Of a DNA stretch of 64,000 bases, positions 56,412 to 64,000 are shown piece after piece (positions within the stretch are counted from its first letter, which is position 1; every line of letters starts with the position of its first letter). The translations under genes and the position numbers were made by a program. Source of the DNA: Carposina sasakii (lineage: Eukaryota; Arthropoda; Insecta; Lepidoptera; Carposinidae); the NCBI GenBank assembly GCA_014607495.2, contig CP053162.1:5402469-5466468 (forward strand), written 5' to 3'. The notes under the pieces were generated by a model. That model had not been told where the DNA came from. It saw only the letters and a list, made by a program, of their open reading frames with translations, and did not search any database.

Positions 56412-59056
56412 CAGGATGTCCCAGACCAGATGGATATAAATGTTATTTTTAGATAGGTGACTTGGGGACCTTCCAGGACCCGTCAGGAAAAAAATCGATT
56501 CCCACGCGATTACAAGAAATAATTTTTTTATTGATATTTTGGAAAATCGTTACTTGTAATTTTTGTTATATTTTTTAATATTTTTTTCAATGACAATTTC
56601 TGGATTTTTTTTTGGCAGGTGTTTACTTGTAAACTTAATTCTCTTAAAAAAAAACACCAGTCCGATTGGCTGATCTTAAGTGAATGAAATTTAAAATTTA
56701 TTTAAAAAAAAGTGTGTGGTCCAAATTCCGTGATATCATTTAAACTTCAATTAAAAATTCAAAAAGCGGTTGACAGTAATTGGAATTTTTTTTAAAACTA
56801 GCAACTCGTGCTCTTTCGATTGCTATAAAAAAATCTGACTGTCAACATGCTGGAAAAAAAGATATGATTTTCCAAAAAATGTACTAAGTCGTTCAGATGA
56901 ATAAAACTATTTTTTCCATATAATTTTTTATTGCCTTTTTTTATTTAAACATTACAATAGTGTGTTCCAAATGCCTACCATTGGCTTGAATGCATGCTCA
57001 GAATCGTTTAAAAAAAATTTATTCATTAAATACACTTACTCAAATTATTGATAATAAAATTGTGTATTTTTTATTGATCCAAGCCTTCACTTCAAACTTG
57101 TTTGGCGAGGTAAGATGAGTCACCTACTTATGTCCTACTTACCGTCTCATTTTACCTGCTCGGCTTGGGCCGCGCTGTGATTGGCTGATGGAACAATGAA
57201 CCAGAAAAGAGCGCAGTCGCCGACGACGCTAGCTAGTTTACTTAGTTGCCTGCCAACTATTGCGCTATTTACTTTGTTTGACAAATTTTATTCGTGATCT
57301 TGTTTGTTTGTGACCTGCTTCGCTTGTTTATCGGTATTTTGAACTGCTCAGTGATTTGGATTTTTACAATTAGGACTCATTACTAACGAACTGGCTATTG
57401 AAGTGGACTTTGGATTTGTGAAGCAAGTGTTTTGTACTGCCGTCATGCCTTATTCGCAGCGCGAGTATTGTGAAATGCATTATTATTACGGAGTGGCTAG
57501 AGGTAATGCATCTGAGGCGGCTCGATTGTATCGAGAAGCTTTAATACAACGTGGTGGGCCGCAACCGGAAACGTATCCGGACTATCGCGTATTTATTCGG
57601 ACCCATAATGTGTATTTGGAAGGGCGAACACCTGGGCAATCAAACAGGGAAGGATTTCCGACAGCGGATCCCGATCGTGTCGATGAAGTCCTAGACCAAG
57701 TACAACAAGATCCAGGAACTAGTTCAAGGAGGATCAGCCGCGCTACAGGAATACCGCGAACAAGTGTGCTGCGTATTTTAAAAACTGAACACTATCACGA
57801 TTTTCACATACAAAAAGTACAGTCGTTACATGCTGGCGACTATGAAAATCGAGTTAACTTTTGCGAAACAATGTTACGAAGATGTAGAGAAAATCCGAAT
57901 TTATTCGATAACATCTTATGCACTGATGAATCCCGCTTCGAAAGAACGGGAGTTTTTAATCTACACAATTACCACGTGTGGGCCATTCAAAAACCGCATG
58001 CCACGCGTGAGTCTAATTTTCAGACAAGATTTTCGGTGAACATGTGGTCAGGCATAATAAATCGGCAATTATTATTATTTGAATTGCCACCAAGGCTGAC
58101 TGGGGAAATCTTTTTAAACTTTTTAGAAAACGATCTACCTGGTCTGCTGATAGACACACCACTGGAAGTTCGTCGTCGAATGTGGTTTCAAAATGACGGT
58201 GCACCCTGTCACTTTTACGGACCTGTGCGAGCACATTTAACAGAAAAATTTCGTCGCAGATGGATAGGTCGCAGGGGACCAATCGAATGGCCAGCACGCT
58301 CCCCGGACTTGAACCCGATTGATTTTTTTGTGTGGGGTTACTACAAAGAATTGGTGTATGCTCAGGCATGTCATTCAGAGCGAGAATTGAGGACTCGCCT
58401 ACTCCAAGTCCAAACGACGCTTCTACAGAAGCATTTAGAAATTTAAAAAATAATTTTTTAAGACGATGCTGAGCATGCATTCAAGCCAATGGCAGGCATT
58501 TCGAACACCTATTGTAATGTTTAAATAAAAAGTCAATAAAAAAATATTTGGAAAAAATCGTTTTATTCATCTAAATGACTTAGTAAAATTTTTGAAAAAT
58601 CATATCTTTTTTTCCAGCACGTTGACAGTCAGATTTTTTTATAGCAATCGAAAGAGCACGAGTTGCTACAGTTTTAAAAAAAATTACAATTACTGTCAAC
58701 CGTTTTTTGAATTTTTAATTGAAGTTTAAATGATATCACGGAATTTGGACCACACACTTTTTTTTAAATAAATTTTAAATTTCATTCACTTAAGATCAGC
58801 CAATCGGACTGGTGTTTTTTTTTAAGAGAATTAAGTTTACAAGTAAACACCTGCCAAAAAAAATCCAGAAATTGTCATTGAAAAAAATATTAAAAAATTA
58901 AACAAAAATTACAAGTAACGATTTTCCAAAATATCAATAAAAAAAATATTTTTTGTAATCGCGTGGGAATCGATTTTTTTCCTGACGGGTCCTGGCAGGT
59001 CCCCAAGTCACCTATCTAAAAATAACATTTATATCCATCTGGTCTGGGCCACCCTG
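56412..59056 (+). mobile_element. Complete DD41D element with ~600-bp TIRs
   Basis: Starts CAGGATGTCCCAGACCAGAT and ends, inverted, CAGGGTGGCCCAGACCAGAT. TA at 56410-56411 and 59057-59058. The inverted repeats run about 56412-57020 and 58450-59056 and differ at only a few per cent of positions by eye. Length 2645 bp; the transposase gene fills the space between the arms. Confidence 0.92.
57445..58446 (+). CDS. Tc1/mariner-superfamily transposase, DD41D, intact
   Basis: I start it at ATG 57445 (MPYSQREYCEMHYYYG), giving 333 aa; the open frame runs 42 bases further upstream without a better start. The N-terminal 60 residues are an HTH module of the kind found in Pfam DUF4817 proteins (EAARLYREALIQRGG, PDYRVFIRTHN). 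A second HTH follows (SSRRISRATGIPRTSVLRIL). The catalytic Asps are in LCTDESRFERTG, FQNDGAPCHFYG and SPDLNPIDFFVWGYYK; 41 residues separate the last two, so DD41D, the spacing reported for rosa/VISITOR-type elements. No stop or frameshift. With near-identical TIRs it may have been active recently. The stop codon lies at the very edge of the right arm. Confidence 0.88.
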   Translation: MPYSQREYCEMHYYYGVARGNASEAARLYREALIQRGGPQPETYPDYRVFIRTHNVYLEGRTPGQSNREGFPTADPDRVDEVLDQVQQDPGTSSRRISRATGIPRTSVLRILKTEHYHDFHIQKVQSLHAGDYENRVNFCETMLRRCRENPNLFDNILCTDESRFERTGVFNLHNYHVWAIQKPHATRESNFQTRFSVNMWSGIINRQLLLFELPPRLTGEIFLNFLENDLPGLLIDTPLEVRRRMWFQNDGAPCHFYGPVRAHLTEKFRRRWIGRRGPIEWPARSPDLNPIDFFVWGYYKELVYAQACHSERELRTRLLQVQTTLLQKHLEI

Positions 59057-59577
59057 TATAACAAAATCAACCGAATTTTACAAATATATCCTCTGCCCAT
59101 GAGACCGTGTAAAGCGTACCTAACTCGGTGGCTGTATACGCTTGGATATGACGAAGTGGAAGATCTTTTAAAAAGAGTTATTTGATCAATAAGCCTTACC
59201 ACTAAACATTTTTCCATTCATATAACATATATGGATAAGTTTTCACGTTGATTTATTTTTATGGCATGATTAGTTAGACCTCAAGCTAATAGTATCACCA
59301 TGTATGTCGATCGTTCTACATATAGTACCTCTGCCGAAATTCCGAAACTGGGTAGGTCCACCACAAACACACTCACACATATTCTCATAGTTATACATAC
59401 CTACACACGCACTCACCCTCACACACATAACCTCACACCAACACACACACACTCACACTCCACAATGTAAACTATATATAAACGGAAGAGGGTGGCTTTC
59501 CCACTACAAGTGTCTATGACTACTTACCGGGAAGCCCCCACTACTATTTGTATTGGATTCTTTTAAATAAAAAACCA

Positions 59578-59602
59578 TTTATTATTATTATTATTATTAT
59601 TT
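59578..59602. repeat. (ATT)n microsatellite
   Basis: About eight TTA/ATT units; probably the tail of the LINE ending here. Confidence 0.8.
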
Positions 59603-59694
59603 ACATAATCCACGTTAAAATAGTAGATTAAGTTTACAGTAAAATAGTAGGCCAGCTTAATATCTAAACTTCTAAACCATAAAATATAAGAACT

Positions 59695-61197
59695 GAGGAG
59701 CTGGCGAACAGAACCGGACTTGTCCACTACTATCCAAAAGATGTTTTTTTTTCGAATCGTGATGTCTTGACCTAGTTTCGTCGATCCCTGTTAATATTTT
59801 CACCCAAAACCGGCTAGAAGTAGGCTAAAAAAGGCTTAAAAAACTAAATTTTCATACAAAACCGGACTAGTCCAATATCCAACACAAAGATTTAAAAAAT
59901 ATATATTTTTTCATTCTAAAGCGAACTTGTCCTGTAATGTATTTATTTCATCAACACATTTTCAATCAAAACAGGAAATGTCTAACAAAAACGAAACACG
60001 CAGTTTTAAGTTTTAAGTTTTACGTCTTTTTGCAGATGGATGCGGAGGGCAAAATAAAAATTCCCACGTAATACATACATTAATCTTTTGGCTCAAAAAT
60101 CATGCGCCTTCTAATCTCGATAAAATTATAGTGACTTTTCCTGTACGAGGGCACAGTTATTTGCCTGCAGATCGAGTCTTTGGCAGGGTTGAGAAAGATT
60201 TACGAAAAAAGCCTTTATTACTCAAGACCCCAAGAATATCATGAAATTTATGCTAAGCATGGCAAAGTCAAGGTTCTCTCTGAGGATTGGAATTTATTCG
60301 ACATAAAAGGGCTGGAAACTCATTACAAAAAACTGGAATGTATTCGTGATGCCAAAAGGGTTATAATTAAAAAACGAATAGAAAACCAGGTTGACTCCGA
60401 AGTTACTCAAACTCGAAGTCGTGGTCGTGGTTCTAGACGAGGCCGTGGCAGAGGCGCTTGTAATACAACGCCTTCACTAACGCACTTTATGTGCGGTGTT
60501 AAAAGTTTAAATAACTATAACAATGACGAAGATACTGTGCCTTATACGAACATTCTTAAGCAGGGAGTAAACCATCCATCACTACTTCGAAGAATGCCTT
60601 CAGTAAACGAGATTAAACCTCAAAAGAAGAAAGACGTTGAGCGTATTTTGGTAACGCAGTTTGGTGATGACTGGGCTGAGCATCCAGAAATAGAATGGTA
60701 TAAAGAGATAATACAGACTGCGTCTAGATCTACAGATACCATTGAGATTGATGAAGAAGGTGAACGTGATGACGTTGACAATTGCGAATGTCTGGAAGTA
60801 GATTTAACGGAAGTTGTTATCTGATTTTTTTTTGGAAAAAAAATACAATAAACCTTTTAGATCTATAATTTTGTTTTAATTTTAAATTCCTCTTTTATAC
60901 AAAACCGGATTTGTCCGATACTAACAAAACCGAACTTGTCACACGTTTGCAGTCACAACCGGATAAGTCCACCTTTTTCAAACAAAACCGGTTTAGTCCA
61001 TTTTTATTTCTTGAATAAGTTCCAGAATATAGAAGTAGATTAAAAATAGGTACCTCATGCAATAATAGAACTAATCCACCGACATATCCTAATGCAATGT
61101 AATACTATTAGTCTCCTTCATATACTGATATTAGTTTTTTAGCTACCGTGTAAAATTTATTTTCGTGGACTAATCCGGTTTTGTTCGCCAGCTCCTC
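59695..61197 (+). mobile_element. 1.5-kb DNA transposon, AACT target duplication, superfamily not recognised
   Basis: 33-bp TIRs GAGGAGCTGGCGAACARAAC continuing CGGAYTWGTCCAC with three differences. 4-bp target duplication AACT at 59691-59694 and 61198-61201. Both subterminal regions carry extra copies of AACCGGAYTWGTCC (about 59712, 59858, 59919; 60902, 60927, 60957, 60985), all in the same direction as the left TIR; the core GGACTWGTCC is palindromic. It contains the 3' part of a transposase-like gene. Probably an internally deleted copy. Confidence 0.8.
60036..60824 (+). pseudogene. Transposase-like protein, C-terminal part, frameshifted
   Basis: A good splice acceptor (TCTTTTTGCAG) ends at 60035. 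The exon after it reads, with the G of a split codon, D-G-C-G-G-Q-N-K-N then LIFWLKNHAPSNLDKIIVTF and RGHSYLPADRVFGRVEKDLR. One base is lost or gained in the A-run near 60201 and the frame continues from 60180 as SRPQEYHEIYAKHGKVKVLS, an Arg/Gly-rich stretch (SRGRGSRRGRGRG) and an acidic end, stopping at 60824. The D-x-C-x-x-Q-N-K and R-G-H-S-x6-D-R-x-F-G pair looks like an RNase-H-fold transposase core; insect and cnidarian proteins with this pattern exist, I believe under DUF7869, unverified. All upstream exons are absent. Confidence 0.6.
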
Positions 61198-61314
61198 AAC
61201 TAACTATACAGAAGATAGAGGTCATAATATTTTGGAAGGTACAAAAAATAATAAAATTATGTTAATAACTAAATACGAGTATATCTAAAGAAATTTTGTG
61301 TTTCATGTGCAAAA

Positions 61315-64000
61315 TCAACGTCGCCGATGAAAAGTAATTAAAGGACTTTTATCAGAATTATAAGGTGATGATAAATAAATATCTCTTGATCGAAGACTCC
61401 GATACAATGTAGAATGATTTAATTTCAGGGATGGACTGTCACAGCAATTCTTCTGCTTGCAATTCTTGGGTGTTCTGTGGCTTCTTCTCACCGTTCTACT
61501 TAATTTTGTGTTTGATATTTTAGGTGTACCCAATTTAGTTTTTATAACATTCGGTTTACCCACTTTAGTAGTGTTTTTTGATTGATTTATCACACTTTCG
61601 GATGATTCATTAAGTACACTGCCATATTTTTTATTTTTCTTTACTGCTGTTTTATTTTTGGATGTAACAGAATCTGTCACTTGTGTACTGGTTGTGTTTA
61701 TACTATTTACTTTAGTTTTCGAGTTAGCTATATTAGTTTTGGTTGTCGTATTTTTCGTAGTCTTTGTTTTGTTTGTTTGGTCAGAGGGTATGTTTGATTT
61801 TGATTTACTTTCAGTTTTCTTACTAGATTTTTTGTTTTTATCTTCTTTATTAGCTTCTAGTTGTGATGAAGCATTTACTTTTGAGGATTTCTTTGGAACA
61901 GTTGAATTAGCAGTGTTGTTATTTAAATTACTCTTCTGTTTTACTGGTGTCAGGACAACTTGTGATTTACTTTGGGTTCGTTTTTTGTTGGTTACCTGTG
62001 AGATAACTTTATCTGTACTAGATTTATTACTCTGTTGACTACTTCCAGTAACAGTATTGGCCTCCTTTGCTTTTTCACTGACTGTATCATTCTGAATTTG
62101 TATCGATCCAATGTTTTTATTTTGTTTTACTTTAGGAGGTGTATGTACCAATTTACGAGATTGAGGTTTTGTTAATTTTATCTGTGTAAACCTTTTCATT
62201 CCAATATTATTTTGCGGGTTATCTTTGTTTATGGACGTGACATTCCCACCTTCTAAAATAAAATTAGTTATATTGAAAATGTTATTTAAAATATTGTTTA
62301 TAGCGCAATTATAAATAAATATTCACACACATCACAACACATTGACCTAGTCCCACACTAAGATCCCTCAGGTCTTGTGTCGTGAGTACTAAGCAACGGT
62401 ATATAAATACATAGATAAGTATATAAACATCCATGACTCGGAAACAATCATCGATATTCATCACATCAATTAAATAATTAGTAATAATCTTACCACCAAT
62501 ATTTTTCTCTTCTCCAACTTTGTCTGTTTGAGTACCTTCTAAGTCACTTTCATAATCAATATCCCAAAAGGTCTTAACGAAATTGTAACCCTTACTTAAT
62601 TGTTTTTCTGGAAATAAAGAAACAACTAACAATATAAAGTAAAAACACTTATGTACTGTGATTTGTTAGAAACTATCAAAGGTTGAAATGTTAGATAAAG
62701 TTAGACTTGATTTTGTCTTGAGTAAATGTTGTAATATCTAGAATAAAATACATACCAGTAGCCTTTTTAGGAACTTCTATACTAGACAAAATAGTAGGTT
62801 CATCTTTCTTTTGGATAACATTTGTAGGTAATCTATTTAAAGAAACTTTAACATTCTTAAAAGCCTTTTGATTAATCTTTGTTTCTACAGGTTTTCTTGC
62901 AGTGCTATCCATATTAAATATTTCTTCATCTGTGTAAGTATCACTTATATCATCATTGTTGCAAGTTGATATAATGGAGGTGACATCCAACTTGTCACAA
63001 TAATCGGTTTGATTAACTTTACTTCGGTCTCCACTCTTGTTTCCTGCATTTGTGATATTCATAAGTTCACGTGGAACAATTTTTTGTATCAAATCAATTA
63101 CATTATTATGTTCAGCAGCAATGTCTCTATTCAAACAGGACTGAGTAGTCACTAACTTTCTTGCTTTATGTTTTTCATTCTGTATTACTTTGTAAATACT
63201 TGCTTGTTTGCTTTTAGTAGACAAGGCATCACTACTGATATTACATTTGTTTTCTGTTACATCTAATTTCTGAGTGAACAATTTTCTTTTAATAAAACTG
63301 GGTCTCATTGAAACCTCATTAATGCTTTGTAATGATGTTTCCTCTTTATCATTTTTAGGCTTATCCTTGATTGGAGACAATTTTGTAGATTTTTCGTTTT
63401 GTGCTGGGCTTAATTTTGCTTCTGGTTCCTTAATAGGAGATAAAATTTTGTGTATTTTGGATGGCTGTTTTGGATTCGCCATTACTTTTGGTTCAGGTTT
63501 TTTAATAGGGGATATTTTCTTGGATATTTTTGACTGTTTTGTATTTAACTCCTGTGGTTCTTTGGTTACTTTCTGTGGGGATTGAGCTATAATTTTTTCT
63601 TTTGTTTTCACTTGATGAATTTTTCTTACAGGGAATGAAGGTTTCACAAACACAAAATCATTACTGGGTAAACAGGTAGGTACAGAACATTTTCTTATAT
63701 CTGATGACTTCACAACTATGTTACATGTTTTAGAAGCCATTTTAGCTTTCTTGGGAGAAGTTTTGGCTTTTTTTCTTTCTGGTAAAACTGTGTCAATTTC
63801 TTCAATTTTATCCAGGTTTCTCTTTCTAATGGATTCTGTTTGATTACGGGCCATATTTTCCCGTAGTGTCACTTCTGAATATATTTCATCTTCTTCACTG
63901 GAATCATATCCATTAATATGACTGTGTATGTTATTACTTATTCCATTAGCAAGGCTGTTCTCTTTATTTTGCTGATAATGTTTTTCTGATATAGTGACTT
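61315..64000 (-). CDS. Unrecognised Lys/Ser-rich, probably nuclear protein (5' end missing)
   Basis: Minus strand. Exons in transcript order: 62756 to beyond 64000, 62494-62607, 61315-62252. Junctions are GT-AG, phases agree, 764 aa plus stop lie in the window and the frame is open at the right edge. The sequence is low in hydrophobics and rich in Lys, Ser, Thr and Asn, with several basic clusters (RKKAKTSPKKAK; RRSHRTPKN; end FHRRR) suggesting the nucleus. Three spaced repeats of S-P-I-K in K-I-S-P-I-K-K-P-E-P-K-like units (63360-63525) look like CDK sites, and K-E-N at 63957-63965 matches an APC/C degron. The middle exon has the only ordered-looking stretch, GYNFVKTFWDIDYESD. These point to a chromosome or cell-cycle protein but do not identify it. 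I do not recognise the gene. Confidence 0.75.
62318..62468 (-). repeat. tRNA-derived SINE, 3' half
   Basis: Minus-strand copy of the 6431-6617 family (CTTAGTGTGGGACTAGG, TTGCTTAGTACTCACGAC), in the intron 62253-62493 of the right-edge gene. It ends 26 bases from exon 62494-62607. The tRNA head is missing. Confidence 0.7.

Larger units (their letters stand above)
56300..59605 (+). pseudogene. CR1/jockey-like LINE 3' end split by a DD41D element
   Basis: 56315-56411 and 59059-59184 form one frame when the insertion and one TA are removed: RSVFARRQYRAQAPYI joins YNKINRILQIYPLCP and ends YTLGYDEVEDLLKRVI-stop. This is the C-terminus of a CR1/jockey-type ORF2. Its 3' UTR runs on through (CA)n near 59440 to AATAAAAAACC and an (ATT)n tail at 59578-59602. 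Confidence 0.7.

Noticed and set aside
61658..62038. 126-aa plus-strand ORF rich in Leu/Phe/Val
   Set aside because: Antisense shadow of the Lys/Ser/Asn-rich exon 61315-62252.
1..64000. CRISPR array, operon or prophage-like organisation
   Set aside because: Direct repeats present are transposon or microsatellite derived; genes are intron-split and spaced as in animal genomes.

Overview
The window looks like insect nuclear DNA, most likely from a moth or butterfly. The supporting signs are intron-rich genes with GT-AG junctions, Helitrons with TC...CTAG ends placed between A and T, tRNA-headed SINEs, TTAA-flanked piggyBac-type and 8-bp-TSD hAT-type MITEs, and RTE, jockey/CR1 and R4/Dong-like LINE fragments. 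No species can be named from the sequence. There is no bacterial signal, rRNA, genuine tRNA or CRISPR array.

Layout. (1) 1-16266, plus strand: 20 exons of a Janus kinase (hopscotch-like). The N-terminus lies left of the window, and the introns hold Helitrons, SINEs, MITEs, an RTE fragment and a mariner with an intact ORF. (2) 16267-26240: 3' UTR and intergenic DNA with Helitrons, a ~0.5 kb tandem duplication, a jockey/CR1-like LINE remnant and MITEs. (3) 26241-36166, minus strand: a seven-exon MFS transporter of the SLC46 (proton-coupled folate transporter-like) type, 486 aa, with hAT, piggyBac and Helitron insertions and an R4/Dong-like LINE in its introns. (4) 38591-48286, plus strand: EB1, the microtubule plus-end protein, with two mutually exclusive-looking versions of exon 2. 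The SLC46 and EB1 start codons are head to head, about 2.4 kb apart. (5) 49929-61201: a transposon-dense block. It holds a Tc1-like element, a Tigger/pogo element inside a LINE, a possible two-exon small gene on the minus strand, a complete-looking DD41D mariner-relative with ~600-bp inverted repeats inside another LINE, and a 1.5-kb element with 33-bp TIRs, a 4-bp TSD and palindromic subterminal repeats that I cannot place in a familiar superfamily. (6) 61315-64000, minus strand: the 3' part of an unrecognised Lys/Ser-rich, probably nuclear protein gene that runs off the right edge.

How it works together. The host genes (cytokine-receptor kinase, membrane transporter, microtubule factor, nuclear protein) have no evident shared pathway; this is ordinary gene neighbourhood. 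What stands out is the mobile DNA: several insertions can be proven by target-site duplications, by empty sites in other repeat copies, or by reading frames that rejoin when the insertion is removed. All exon models come from reading splice sites and frame by eye. The phases of JAK, SLC46, EB1 and the right-edge gene are all self-consistent, but no transcript or database search was available.
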